The notes below the pieces were generated by a model. That model saw only the letters and a program-made list of their open reading frames with translations, had not been told where the DNA came from and ran no database searches. Shown in pieces: positions 43,762-56,931 of a DNA stretch of 64,000 bases (positions are counted from its first letter, which is position 1; each line of letters opens with the position of its first letter). This DNA comes from Owenia fusiformis (taxonomy: Eukaryota; Annelida; Polychaeta; Sabellida; Oweniidae). The position numbers were made by a program, and so were the translations under genes. The stretch covers positions 18,116,931 through 18,180,930 of the forward strand of contig CAIIXF020000003.1 of NCBI GenBank assembly GCA_903813345.2. Direction: 5' to 3'.

Positions 43762-44072
43762 TACAATAAAACCTGTCTAATATGAATGCCATTGTGACTG
43801 GACAAAAGTGTTCTGATTAAGTATTCACATTTCAAGGTTTTTATGTGACAACGACAAGTGGTAACATTGTTATAGTCTTTAACTTTTTTTGTAAATGGTG
43901 TTCGGCAGTCGATGTCTGTAACAAATGGCAGGTAGTGACAGTTTGTATGTAAATGCATTTGTTTAAATATGTGAGTCAATGGGAGATCACAAATTTGGGA
44001 CCAAGAGAAAGTGTTCACATTGAGAGAGTTATTCGGATTAGAAAAGTGTTAGAATATACAAGTTTCACTGTA
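43762..44072. mobile_element. Pogo/Tigger-like MITE with a nested family-B repeat
   Basis: The ends resemble CAGTAAAACCTGTCTAATNCGAAC (left about 43763, right about 44072). A reverse-orientation family-B repeat (about 43870-43965) sits in the middle. Confidence 0.65.
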
Positions 44073-44557
44073 GTTTTTATTTCCCGCTATATCCTACTGG
44101 AATTGCTTTCGCCTCGGATTCTATTCATTTGTTTTTTCAATAAAATATGTCTCAAATTAGAACAAAGTTAAGTTTCTCATTGACTTGTCTTTTTATATAA
44201 TTTATAACAGAATTAAAGAGTATTGTCTTTATGTCCGTTTCATTTTGTTTCATGCCAATTCAACTCTTTTTCACACTAATTACGTTCCAAATGATTGCTT
44301 TTTCTAATGGCATCCTAGACATCTAGTCACCAGAATTTATTGCACAAAATGATAATAATCCTCGTTCATTGTGTTTGTCTTTTATTTGAAGATAATGACA
44401 GTCAGACCAATTTTTATCATACCACCCTGGATCAATGATTGCCATTGACATGAAAAAAGTAGTTTTATTTCAATCCTTCGTGTGCCCCAAGGGACTTCAA
44501 CTCTGGAGATGAAGTACAGTAGATGGGAGGGGGACACTTGACACAAGATTAAGACAA

Positions 44558-44652
44558 GGCATTAACATGCAAAATGTCACTACTTGCCATTTGTTACAGA
44601 TACCAAACACCAAGCTCTGAACACCGCACAAAAAGTCTTCTGGTGGTGACAT
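44558..44652 (+). repeat. Family-B interspersed repeat
   Basis: GGCATTAACATGCAAAATGT to CTGGTGGTGACATAA, the cleanest short copy. Confidence 0.8.
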
Positions 44653-45601
44653 AAAAAATGGTATGGTGATCATGCCTATTTAAAGCATAGGCTTTCAAGA
44701 GTGTTTACTTAATGTGTCTGTCTATGTTATTCCTTGCTAATTTCATTCTTGTGCTATCTATTTTACATATTGAAATATGGTTTTTAAGTAATTTATATCA
44801 TGGGTAGACACCCCATCAACCGTTCATGGATTCTATGTTTTTTTACATGTTTCCACATGTTACCAATAATGTCCTTTCAAAATCTTAAACATCTAAGTTT
44901 TGATATAGAATGAATGATGTGTCAATATCAATCAAAATCTATTTTTTAGACCACCATGAAATGTAATAAACTATCTAGGTGTCCTAATTCTCATCATTAT
45001 ACTGAATAAAAGTTGTGAATAAATATTTCATCTATTAATCAAAATAATGTCTATCTTAAGTAACATTAACGATCAAAGAGACAACATTTCAAATCATAAA
45101 TCATAATTATTCTAAATAAATAGATTAAAAGTTAGATTCAACTTTAAATTACAGTGCATGTTTTTTTATATGCTGTAATATGACAGTTTTATGTGGTAAG
45201 AGATATACTTCAATCGTTGATTTATATTGAAACATTGGCGACAGTTAGGATAACAGGGATGACAATCGCCATACTCTCGCAAAATATTTTTGTTTTTATA
45301 ACTGACATATTCATCAATTTCCTTATATTGGTATTGATTGAATGAAAATGTGACATTCTTGGTTTTGATACAATTTGAGAGTGTAGACAGTGCATTTCTT
45401 AATTCTCCATATTTTTTATTTGGAGAAAAAAATATTTTTTTCGAATATTTTGTAGGAAAATATCAGCGAAGCAAGACATGTTATTTATGGTTATTTCCAA
45501 TGAGTCACAAATAACAATGTTACAATTAATATCAATAAAAAAAAAACTGAAGGAAATTAACACAAGTTTAGGTAAAATGTGACAACATCCATTTAACAAT
45601 G

Positions 45602-45839
45602 CAGTAAAACCTGTATATCCAAACACCTCTCTAATCCAAACACCTCTCAATATGAACACCTCTCAATGTAAACACCTCTCAATGTGAGCACCTCTCAATG
45701 TGAACACTTTTCTTGGTTCCAAACTTGTTATCTCCCATTGACTTGCATGTTTATAAAACCTTGAAATGTGAACACCTGCTAATCCGAACACTTATGCTTA
45801 GTCGTTGCAAAAGGTGTTCGGATAAGAGAGGTTCTACTG
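45602..45839. mobile_element. Pogo/Tigger-like MITE with internal CACCTCTCAATGTGAA repeats
   Basis: Left end CAGTAAAACCTGTATATCC, right end GATAAGAGAGGTTCTACTG followed by TA. Inside, the ACACCTCTCAATGTGA unit is repeated at least five times in tandem. Confidence 0.75.
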
Positions 45840-46495
45840 TATAGAATTGTTCAAATTTGAATCAGCCACTATTTGAATAGAATAGGATACGGAGGCAAAC
45901 AAATTACATTAAATGTATCAGGGGCGGATTTGGAAGGAGCAAAAAATGTAGAAAATTGTCACATATTATGAAAACTTAACACCAATTTTTCAAATAGCAG
46001 ATTTTCTGCAAAATGAGGCCTCCTTTTTGCTACTAGTATGAAGCAAACAAAATCAGGTGAAAAAATCTCATGAAAGGGTGTGAAATACTTTTCCTATTTT
46101 TTACCTTGAATCAAGAGTCAACATTTGAACTAATTATTTGACTCAACTATTTTGTATGTGGGTTGAACTGACATTGACTGATATGTTTTATATTTTTTCC
46201 AGGATATGTCAAAATGTGTGAACTTGTTCTGAACTATTTGTAACTCTCCTATCTATATCTATGGCCATCCACCTACTCAATTTTCTAAATAACTCAAAAT
46301 ATAGATATCACCCTATAAATACCAAGGCTCGGTATTCAAGTCATTACTGTTAAGCCAGTATATTCCCTCAGTCATACAATGTATGTAATACCTCAATGGA
46401 TCAAAATGATTCTAACCTACATGTCAAGAAAACTTTGAAGATCATTTTGGAGTCAATGAAGTTGTTCTACTAAAGATGTGAGACAAATGAAACAA

Positions 46496-46634
46496 GGCAT
46501 TAACATGCATAATATCACCACCTGCCATTTGTTACAGATACCAACCACCGAACAGAACCATCAACCACCAACCAGCATCCACAAAAAAAAAAGTTGGAGA
46601 CTATAACAATATGTCACCTTTTCAGGTGATGACA
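46496..46634 (+). repeat. Family-B interspersed repeat
   Basis: GGCATTAACATGCATAATAT, CACCACCTGCCATTTGTTAC, ACTATAACAATATGTCACC and TCAGGTGATGACAT. Confidence 0.8.
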
Positions 46635-46934
46635 TATATATTGAAAAACATTGTTCTGATCAAGTCGCAGTCAATCAGTTCATAATGACTTTTTATCAGA
46701 CGAAAATGAACCCTCAAATGATATAACTGAATTTCATGTATGTAGCGATAACAACACTAATTATAATAATTATCATTTAACATGAAAGTATGACAGGTTT
46801 ATGCCCTCATTAACTTTATATCAGACTAGGTACATGTACTCAAACAATTGTTATTACTGTTTACATACAAAACTGAGTAGGCTCAAAGAACATATAAAAA
46901 CACAATTCAAACAGTTCAAGGAAAAAACGGTTTA

Positions 46935-47110
46935 GCTATTTCACTCCATTTCTCTTAAAAATTTGAATAAACAATCTGATTTTCTTGCATTTCCATACAA
47001 TTTAGAGTGTTGACTATATGCCTATTTACTTTAATCCTCGCTGGTTCTACTCTTTATCACTATATTCTCGAATGTAAAACATAACCGTCGTGATATTTTT
47101 CAAACAGGCG
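46935..47110 (+). repeat. Family-C interspersed repeat
   Basis: AAAAATTTGAATAAACAATC, CTTGCATTTCCATACAATTT, AGAGTGTTGACTATATGCC and AAAACATAACCGTCGTGAT, the best match to the 34611 copy. Confidence 0.65.
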
Positions 47111-50100
47111 AGTCAATACAACACTGTTTTTATACATGTATACTCTACTGGCATCAGGATCTCTTCTCAAAGAAAAACACAGTTTTCTTACAGAAACACA
47201 CATAAAAGCAAGAGTCACATATAAATAGGGAACAAGTTTCTTTTGACTTGAATAAAGTGTCTTTATTCAAATAACCAAAAATGGCTAGACATACATCCCC
47301 ACCTTGTAGTACACATTTAAAAAAGGCAAACAATTGAAACGTTTTGTAACAGGACATCTGACTTCCTTTTACAGTAGAAATCACTTAATAAAAACAACCA
47401 ATCCTTCAAATGATTCAAATACCAACATAGAGTCATCATAATTATATCAGAGTGATAAGAACTTAGATATATGAGTTGTTGACAAGTTTTGTGAGTACTT
47501 ATGTTACCTCATTATATGTTGACCTTATTGAATCAACTAAAAGTAATATACAGGAATGTGGAATGTGAGTACCTCACAATGAGGGAAATGTTCACTTTAA
47601 AGGTGTTTGCATAAAGCGTTCATATTCTAAGGTGTTTATCTCTATCACATGTTGCTCTTATTTAGGTGTTAACTTCACATTGTTGCATTTTTATGAACTT
47701 GCTTAGAAACAATTCCTGAAAAGTCCCTGAGATGATTAAGTGTTCGTATTTCAAGTTGTTCACATAAAGTGTTCTTATTCCAAAATGTTTGCATTTCATC
47801 TTGTCTATCTTTATTTGATATTTGATTCAATGGGAGTGGATTGAATGTATCCTAAATATGTGCTCACATTTGAACAGTTAACACTCTATTCTATTTTTTA
47901 ACTTATAAGTACAAACATATGTGTGATCAATATTACATAGATTGTTAACAGATTTCAGTCCACTTTTGTCCCATGTTATCAAATGTGTCAAATGTGATGA
48001 ATCATTATGTATATGAACCTTTTAACTTTTCATTGTATCATTGTGTTATATACCAAACCTTTCCTCTTCCTCGTTTATTGAATGTCGAATATAGCTCAAA
48101 AGATGGGTAAGGGCTGGTGGTAGCGGGTATAGATACTTCAAATGCTGCAGATCATCCAGGGTACCAAGGGTCCAAATAGGATCTGCTATGTTTCAAACCT
48201 AAAGCATAAGGATGCTTGTTGCCTAGCTGGGAGAATTCTCCACCAGGAGACTATGGGATATAGTTGCTTTGGCTACTTTACCTTGACATCACATTACCTC
48301 TATACAAAAATACCTAACAAACACAGACTAATAAGAGCAAGTGGGGGTAGAAGCTTGATGCAAGACTTATTCATTATTGCGTTACTTACTTAAGATAACT
48401 TACTTAGATCTACTACTTTGTTATGTCAATCAGGGGGGTTACCTACTTGTATCACTAAGTAACAATAGATAAGTAACTGAACTCAGAGGACCTTCTGTTG
48501 TTACACTACAGAAAGAGCCTGTATTGGTCTTGAACTTAAAAGCAATGTTAGCATATTACTATTGGATAACATCTTGAAGGGCATCTACAACCCTTCCTCC
48601 AATTTAAAACATACCTTAGAAAATTTGCATCAAAAATAAGAAAATGTCCGAAAAATACAAGCAATCAATGTTTTTACATGGACATTCTAATTGGCTAAGT
48701 TTGAGTGAGATCGATTCACATGACTAGGTCGTCTGTATTCTAAATTTAGAACTCTCATAAAACATCCTTCTTTTGAAATATACATTGATGCCCTTTTACC
48801 AAATGCTGTATTCAAGTGATGGCAGACACTTTAAATTATACCCGATGGCCTATACCTTCATTTCTTTACAAGCTGATCTTGAAAATATTATGACTTAGCG
48901 GTGTCACTATAGCACTGCGCAAAAATGCTTATCAAACAATCAATTTTTCATTCATTTCAAATTCTTGTCATAAGTTTGACACAAAAGTCAAGTGAGCCGC
49001 TAAATCGATTTAAAATCGTATAGAATAAATTTTTGCATCTCCGTCATGAAATTCAAATCATGTCAAAATGTTGAAACCGTGTTAAATAGACGGTTACTAA
49101 GATTTATCGCTTTTGTTTTCATGTTTTAAGTTGATACAAACTCCACTTGAATTATCATTTGTTGTATTAACAAACTTTTAAAACTTTTGAACTAAACTTT
49201 TGATAAGACAAAATCGAATGTCATTGCCAGATCTAAAATCCTCACTTCTGCGCTGGAAATCCTGCTTCTAATCAAAAACATTCTTTGGTATGACCACAAG
49301 TTTAAAGACACTGTTCCTAGAAATCGTATCTCACCAACATTTTTGAAATGACATAAATTCTTTGGTGTTTTCAGAGTGCATTTCCCACATGTGTTATCGA
49401 ATCTTAACTCTTTGTGGTTTTCTTATCAAATTGTTTTCTTTGAGTTACTTGAAACATTAAATGCCTGATTGTCTTGCTTGCTTTAACACCTTTGTGAAAA
49501 ACACACTTATCTTCTTAGTTTCTTACTCTTTCACCCCTTCTTGGGCAGCTGATTATTTGAACCTTAGTCTTCATGCTTGGATTTCTTGCTTGTAGTCTTA
49601 CTTAAAGCTTTAGCAACCTCCTCCAAATATAACTTTCAACAAATATAATTGGGGGGGGGGGCATACACACACCTTCATACACTGATCTACATAATGAGAT
49701 GGACCTCCAATGTTATAAACGATGCATAGGAATACAACCGCCTGAGAAACACTGAACTAAATACCCCAACTGAGATGTTAAAATCATGTTAGTTCGATAT
49801 GACCGCTTAAATCACGAAAAACAATATTCTCAAACTTCTTTGATATCAGTCAAAATGAAACGAAACATATTTTGTACCAGTTCTAAAATGATACTTCGCA
49901 CCTAAACGCAAACAAGACTAGATAACCTTGTAACATGTAACCATTAAGCGCTTATAAATTAAATAGCTGTTACCTACATGGCCGGCCCAGAACCTCCCTC
50001 GTTAAACCCTTTCCTTGCTTTTTTAGGATTTTTTGTATTATATGTATCTTTGCAATTAAGATTGTAAAAAACATAAAACGTCTGACCAAACTTGGTCCTT

Positions 50101-50332
50101 TCCCCCAAAACTATTCGTGACCTGAATAAGTCTATCAGAATAAAATATATTTACCTAGACATAAAAACAGCTTTTGAACATTCTACACCTGTTTCAAGAC
50201 AATTAGTTTGAACATATTAAAGTACTGCACTTATGTATTGAATATAACAGACCCTTAATACAGTCATTCCATACAGTATGTAACAGTTTAATTCTAGTGA
50301 AATGTGACTGAATGTAACAGCTCTTATCCTTT

Positions 50333-50470
50333 ACTCCTTAAGGAGAATGTAAGACTCCTTAAGGAGAATGAAAGACTCCTTCAATCTTAATCAATATAGA
50401 CTCTGAGTAGCACAAAACATTTAAAGGAATAATATAAACTCTGAACTCTGAGTAGCACAAAACATTTGAA
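50333..50470. repeat. Two short tandem duplications
   Basis: A palindromic CTCCTTAAGGAG is repeated 22 bp apart near 50335-50375. The segment ACTCTGAGTAGCACAAAACATTT is repeated near 50399 and 50447. Confidence 0.7.
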
Positions 50471-51554
50471 GCAATTGTCAATCTTGATACTAACCCATAA
50501 GAGGAATGTCTTACATTAGAGTTTCATGTTTCATCATGGAAAGAGAGGAAAGAAGCAGAATTAGCAAGAACTAAACTGAACAGACATGTAATCCAAACTC
50601 TAAATTGCAGTGAAATACCAAAATATCAAACTGTTCATTTAAGTTTTACTGTGTTCTCATACGTTTTACTAAGATTGGTATAATATCAATATATATAGCT
50701 GATATAATACGAAGCATTCAAATCTAATAGAGCTTAATCAAACTGTCGTGCCATGACAGAAATAGTAACATTCTTCACATTTATCATCATGGTAATCTTG
50801 TAAACTGACGAATGTTTCTATCAAAGGTTATATCAGACTTTCACCCAGAACACTTTTTTGTGAAAATGTATTTCCTTCTTTCACATATATCTAGCATATA
50901 AAACAAAAGATAATAGCATACATATTTAATATTTTTTCATAGATAAATGAACTATTCTTGAGAGAACAAGATTTTGAACTCTTTCTACTGATCTTACATT
51001 GATAAATTAAAAAGTAACATTCAGTTTGACCAAGAATATAGACAAGGTCAGATTGACCTTGGGTTTTGTTATGGATTTGATAAAGAAACGGATGTGTCAA
51101 AGTTTGATTAAGTTATTAATGTTAAGAAAAATGTAATTGAAAATAAATCGATTTGATAAAGTTATTAATTTTTAGAAAAAGCAATTGAAATAAACAAATC
51201 TCATTGGATATACTGATTTAGTTTTTCACCTGGAGTGGTAACCTAAAAAAAGAATCGGATACAGATCAGATTTTATAAATGTTCCTAACTTCAGAATTTT
51301 ATATCCCACAAATCCATCAATTTCAAGTGTTGATTGTAAACTGCACTTATTAAATCTTAAATAGCATATACCATGAATCAATTTTTAGAAAACTGATGTA
51401 TACTTATTGTGGTTAGAAATAAATTGGTTGGAACATTGCAAATATTCCGACCATGCATTTTTTCACTCTTGACATATTCAACCTTTGAATTGGGCTCTAA
51501 GCGAATACTTTTCCATGAAATCTAAAAAGAAACCAAAAATTTAAACCTCCTTAC

Positions 51555-51842
51555 CCTTTCTCCATTCATTTCCCAGCTTTTTCTAATCTCTGCAGAATTC
51601 CTAAAATCTCCTGAATTTCGATTGTTTTGGTTTTGATTCTGATATCCAGAGTCATACATCCCCGCTAATAACTTGAGTCTATTTCCTGGGGCAATCCCCT
51701 GCTTTCCCTTTAGCGAACATAACCACCATCCTTCTAGACTCGCTGTATTCTGCTCCAAGACTGTTAATACATCTCCTTTCCGGAAGTCCAGTTCATCCGG
51801 AGAGTCCCCGTTATTGTCATATAGCGCCTTGGCAAGACAGAA
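51555..51842 (-). CDS. BCAR1: BCAR1 / p130Cas SH3 exon
   Basis: The 96-codon exon encodes a Cas-type SH3 domain with the A-K-A-L-Y-D-N (ALYD) motif, S-P-D-E-L-D-F-R-K-G-D, L-E-G-W-W-L-C-S-L and Q-G-I-A-P-G-N-R-L-K. In this family the domain binds proline motifs of FAK/PYK2 and phosphatases. Acceptor TGTATTTTCAG precedes 51842; donor GTAAGG follows 51555; phase 0 into the 29568-32363 exon. The acceptor falls where vertebrate Cas genes have their first coding intron, so a short upstream exon with the initiator is expected. Alternatively an in-frame ATG at 51852-51854 (M-Y-F-Q) would give exactly the vertebrate N-terminal length. Joined to the large exon, the protein is about 1,030 aa, longer than human BCAR1 but with the same domain order. 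Confidence 0.95.
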
Positions 51843-53332
51843 CTGAAAATACATAGTTATTAATTATTAATATTTAAAGTATTCCTTTATTATTTGCAGA
51901 TAGAAATCACATATTAGTAAACTTATATTTCATTTATTGCTGAAATAAAAATGAAACATTTAATATCATATTAAGATCATCTGCTTCTTAGATCATAAAT
52001 CCTTCAAATCACATTTCCTGAAGATCACATTTTCTCTAGCTAAATCTACAAAATATTTACCAAGCTTTTTCTATTGTTTTTGCTTCCACCACCACTGCTC
52101 CTATCCATCATGATAGCCTAACTAACTGAGCCAAATAATCAAACATTCACACATTCATTAATATTTTCTATTAAACTGTCCCGAAATAACCCTCCTGACG
52201 TTTGTGGCTAGTCTTTACTTGGCCTTCATTTCAGTGTGATAACCAAACATACAAGAAATCCTTCTGGCTGTACAACCAAACTAGGTTAATTTTTTTCCTT
52301 TTGACTTGAGGCTAGTCCCAGGCCAACTAGAGTACAGTGCACCGAAAAAATCCAAATTCAAATTTAAAATCTTTTAAAGTTACTTTCTTCGCTCTTATAA
52401 AGATAGTGTTTAACTTCTAAACGTCTTTATTCACTGTGCTAACCACAGTAATGTTCAAGTGTTGAATGTACAGTACGCATGTCAAGATAACTTCATCTCG
52501 AAAGTTTTATGAGGGCTCTGTACATGTTACTTTTTGTTAAACCTTCCAACAGGTTGAAAAACTGATAACCGAGGCTCTACAGTCTTTTTGTGACTCAAAA
52601 TGTCTAGAAAAACTGGGTATCACCATTTGATGGGTGCATAGATATAATTGTATGTTTGTAAAATTTTGCACAATATAATTAATTGAAATAACTGGTCAAT
52701 TATTAACTACTGTAGATAAGCGATAAGCCACCACTGTTTTTATAATAACAAGGCAATGTAGGAGTACTAAGTACAATATATCATATATGACGTTTAATAT
52801 AAATTGATTTTTGAAATTCATGTATGCTAAAATCTATTGCTCCATCCCTTAGTTAAAATAGATGTTTACATGTCTATACCTAATATGTGAATAAACCAAT
52901 TATACTTTTAAATATGACCTAGACATTGATTGAAAAGTAATGGAAATTAACCATGAAGAGAGACCTACAGACAAAACTGCATCTTTAGAAATACAAAACA
53001 TTAACACATTCATAAGATTCTTGAATGAAAAATAGAAATATTCATGATGCAAAATGAAGTATTTTGGAGGGAATGTGGAATGTTTACATGTATAGTAAAG
53101 ATATGGCAAAGATACAATAAACATCAATCAACTCCTACCTTAGTTATAACCATCTAAAAGATCTACATCATCATGTTTGATGTCTCTCCATTTTTATGAA
53201 GAAAATGACTAATATAAAGAATTATAAGTAAAGTATAAGTAATTCTGTTATATTTCTTATTTCCTTATTTCATGATTTATTCCTGGCTTATTTTGCCATG
53301 ACTCAAACAATTATCATAGAGAAGGCATGCAA

Positions 53333-53462
53333 CAAAGTGTCACCACCTGCCATTTGTTACACAAGTCAGCTGTCTAACAGTGTTATATACATCAAACACC
53401 AACTACCAAATACCAACCACCAGCCACAAAAAAAGCTGCAGACTATAACAATTATGATGACC
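53333..53462 (+). repeat. Family-B interspersed repeat
   Basis: GGCATGCAACAAAGTGTCAC, CACCTGCCATTTGTTAC and ACTATAACAATTATGATGACC; the right end is degraded. Confidence 0.65.
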
Positions 53463-54174
53463 ATGTTTTTAATTGCAAAATAGATGAGAGACTATGAGGT
53501 ATAAAGTAGATAGCCATTTATTTCCACTCTTCAATCTGTAAAAGTTGATACAATTTCAGAAGGGCGGAATATACATGCCGTGTCTCAAAAATCAAGAGAA
53601 AATTAGTAGGCAATCTCCTCCTACTTTTGACACAACACCTTTATAAAAACTCACCTTTACAGTTAAAATATAATTGAAATTTGATGTCATAAAACACGTA
53701 AACAATCAAAATGCCTTTATAAGGGGTTAAAGGAAATGCCTTGTATAGAGAGATCCAAATAAATGCCTTAGAAACACTTGTAAAGGAAATTCCCCTTTCT
53801 AACCTACCCCACTTAAATAAGAATAGATTTCCTTCAGATAAGTTGAATCATTTTTTATACTCTACATACTGACCTGCTTTTTTCACTTTGTTAAACTTGA
53901 CCTGAGAATACACAGCTGAAAATAAGATGTTACCCTGGACATCTAGCCATTCCAACCTCTGACTATGGCAGAGGATTTTACAACTTTGAAGGTAATACAA
54001 TCTTTATGATCTCAAATGCAGGAGTTTGAATGTGAAATTAATATAGCTACTTATAGGAAGAAAATGTAGTGTCATGATTATCTGACTATTCTGATTAGTC
54101 TAGACCAAACAATCATCTCTAAATTAAGAGTCTAGATAAAATAAGACTCTTATAAAGGGTCCTGGTATCCTTAC

Positions 54175-54219
54175 CTCAACTTCTACTGTGTTATTTCCTT
54201 CAAAATCTGTACCCATCAT
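54175..54219 (-). CDS. BCAR1: Candidate first coding exon of BCAR1 (uncertain)
   Basis: The minus strand reads M-M-G-T-D-F-E-G-N-N-T-V-E-V-E, then a strong donor GAG|GTAAGG, in the phase needed to join the SH3 exon 2.3 kb downstream. Two competitors also fit the phase: 53139-53153 (M-V-I-T-K, donor GTAGGA) and 53655-53690 (12 codons, donor GTGAGT). AT-rich DNA yields such coincidences easily, so none is secure. Confidence 0.25.
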
Positions 54220-54913
54220 TACAATCCAATCCCACTGATTCAATTGGTAAAATAAAATCCTTATATCCTATGATAAGTCCTTATATCCTATGATAAGTCC
54301 CTATATCTCCATATATCCACTGCTTTCTCTTAATATGATATGAACACTGATCTAATTCTATTTAATCTAATCTACTATCTACCATCTACTGACATAGCCT
54401 CAACATGAACCTAAAAACTGTTCCATCATCATGTGTTAAGTTTTATTCTGGAATTATCTTTGTTCCGTCTTGTCAAGACAATTGTCTGTTGAAGTATGGC
54501 AATTCAGGAAGACGGCTTCAACTGTATAAGGATATCAACATACCAAATGTCACTATGTCGCATTCCACCATCCCACATAACAAAACACCAGCACAGAAAA
54601 CAACTCGGTTGTTGTGGTTTTCATTGAATAACTTGGCAGGAAAACATGGGTGATATCCATGAAATCAACATGTAATCTTTTTGGAGCCAACTGAAATGAA
54701 TGATGCTTAATTGTGACATCATATTGTATCTTCCAAAAACAACAAACAATCAATGAATCAATGAAAGACAACATCGTAGAAAACCAGTAACAAATATTCT
54801 TCATATCAAAAATTACCCTCCAAATATAACATCAGTTTTATACTGCATGAACTTGAGTCTGGTTGATTCAAAATTTCAAATCATGGAAGGACAACAAAGT
54901 GGCAAATGAGACT

Positions 54914-55042
54914 GGGCATTAACATGCATAATGTCATCACCTGCCATTTGTTACAGATACTGACCATCAAACACCAACCACCAAATGTCAAACACCAACT
55001 GCCAAACACCATCCACAAAAAAGTTAGACTATAACAACAGGA
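54914..55042 (+). repeat. Family-B interspersed repeat
   Basis: GGCATTAACATGCATAATGT, CACCTGCCATTTGTTACAG, then ACCAACC/CAAACACC short repeats and AGACTATAACAAC. Confidence 0.7.
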
Positions 55043-56810
55043 TAAAGTTGATGTGGCTACTTTACCGTAGCCTCAAATGGTCTCACCTAAACGAACGAAC
55101 TCTAAAAATCATTTGGTACCCAAAAAGTTAGTTCTCAAGTGTTAGATAAAATGTGGGTGAAAGTTGCTTATGTTAGAATCGTGATGCGTTTCTATGGGAA
55201 CGGTGATGAACCAGATGTTTAGGAAATACATTATCAACAAAACAAAAGAAGAACACCACATACCCTAATCCGGTTGATATATGAGATCAGTTATTTTCAT
55301 TTTCGTGACCGTGAACTCCTCCACAATAAGAGCTAAAGACACAAAACGTAAATGTACACATGTTTTGGAGTTTTGATAATGTTAACAATGTTAAGTGAAG
55401 ATCTATTTTACAGCTCTTTTTAAAATTATGCTTTAGTTGGAATTGAACTGAAACCCCTTATAAACTTAATGTTCTATCAGTGATTTCTTTTCAATCATGG
55501 CAATACCTTATTGGATGAAGATGTGATATCTTGCATAAGCCCATAAAATAGTGAGCTTTTATCAGCAGGGGGAGCTAATTTTTCAGAGGCACTCATTTAT
55601 CAGGCCATGGGAGATCTGTTTTTTGTGAAATTACGACTAATTTTGATTTTTTGAAATGTCAATCTTCACGCGTGAATCTTTACCAAACTTCTTGACTATA
55701 TATGCCAATTCAAACCTAAATAGTTGCAGATCTCAAAAACATATTTTCAAGAGATTATATGCGGGGCCTCTGAACACCATAATAAATCTAAACATCACTC
55801 TATGTGAACACTTTTTCTCAGTACCAATTTTATTATATAATACTGACTCACATATTAAGAAAATCCCCCAAATTGCTTATCCTCAAATTGGTGGCCAAGC
55901 AATGTTCAATGTTCAGATTAGACAGGTTTAACTGCATTATTATGTAGATGCGTATAAGAGTAGGGGGCACCCAGGGACTATGTTACAAGATACTATGTGC
56001 CCCCCATAGATCATTTAAATACACTTCTGACAAACTGTATATCTCTCAAGTGAACCACATGACTTAATGACCAAGAAAACATAACACTACAAGACCTATT
56101 ATGGTACCAGTCATCTGGAGTTTGAATTCAAAACAAACCACTTGTTGTGGAGTGTTATTTCAAACAACACTATGTGTTTATATATAAAACAAAGCTATAC
56201 TTTTATTTAATCTGGACATATCTAAAGTTATACCCAAGAGACACATTTGTGAGATAACAGATTACACCAAGTTAAACTGTATGGGTATTTTTTAAATTGT
56301 AAAAATCAGTTTAAGAAGGGTATTTTGAAATATGAATTGTGAAATCTGAAGATATTTTGAATTAATTGTGATTTATCAATTCTACCACTTAAGATTGTCA
56401 CACCATATTAATATTTGCCATCTTTTGTTTTTATATTTATTTGTTTTTATATCTCCTTATCTCTTCTGAAAGGAGTGTATTTGGGGTTCCCAACCTCTGT
56501 GTAGGAGACATTCCAAAACCCTTTACAAAATATTGACTCTCATGTCACTCTTTGCTTAAAAAAACTACAGATAATCAATTGATTTATCCTATATACATTT
56601 ACTCTACATTAAAATAATGTATAATTAGAACATCATTAAGTAGCTAAGAGTCATTTAAAATTTTAACTTTCATTTAAAAGTTGTGAAAGTTACAATTGAG
56701 AGTGTTATGATCTCATCAAGTGTAAAGTCATATGTTAAGTCAGAGGGTGAAGTGACTGGAGGGCCGGTAAGAATTCAGGGTAACATTCCAATAATGTTCC
56801 ATAAAATATA

Positions 56811-56929
56811 CAGTAAAACCTGTTTATCTGAACACCTCTCTAATCTGAACACCTATCAATGTGAACACTTTTTTGGTCCAAATTTTGTTGGCTGGTACCA
56901 GAGGCGTTCATATTGGACAGGTTTTACTG
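56811..56929. mobile_element. Clean 119-bp pogo/Tigger-like MITE, TA duplication
   Basis: CAGTAAAACCTGTTTATCTG at the left is the inverted repeat of ATATTGGACAGGTTTTACTG at the right, with TA at 56809-56810 and 56930-56931. The CAGTARAACC terminus and TA target match pogo/Tigger (TcMar) elements. Related copies at 43762, 45602, 58508, 62224 and 63311. Confidence 0.88.
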
Positions 56930-56931
56930 TA

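Larger units (their letters stand above)
32364..51554 (-). other. BCAR1 19.2-kb intron between the SH3 and substrate-domain exons
   Basis: Donor GTAAGG (51554 downward) and acceptor TTTTCAG (32364) are both phase 0. No other exon was recognised inside. Contents: a hAT-like MITE at 32476-32674, several family-C repeats (34611, 36338, 46935 and weaker copies at 37722 and 44685), family-B repeats (41396, 44558, 46496), a pogo-like MITE pair (43762 and 45602), a GTTT microsatellite at about 42897-42922, short tandem duplications at 50333-50380 and 50399-50470, and a G10 tract at 49651-49660. The remainder is AT-rich and unassigned. Confidence 0.8.
51843..56810. other. Upstream flank of the BCAR1 SH3 exon; repeats, no confident gene
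   Basis: Family-B repeats at about 53333-53462 and 54914-55039, a 20-bp tandem duplication (CTTATATCCTATGATAAGTC, about 54261-54300), a partial pogo-like MITE at about 55765-55932, and the three first-exon candidates. Nothing else is recognised. Confidence 0.5.

Noticed and set aside
43662-44171. Frames of 72-118 residues on both strands
   Set aside because: They translate a pogo-like MITE and its nested family-B repeat.
48142-48393. 83-residue + strand frame starting near a GC-balanced stretch
   Set aside because: No homology, splice context or conserved motif recognised.
53139-53690. Short exons 53139-53153 and 53655-53690 as the BCAR1 start
   Set aside because: Phase and donor fit, but there are at least three such coincidences and an in-exon ATG. 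Not annotated as features without transcript support.
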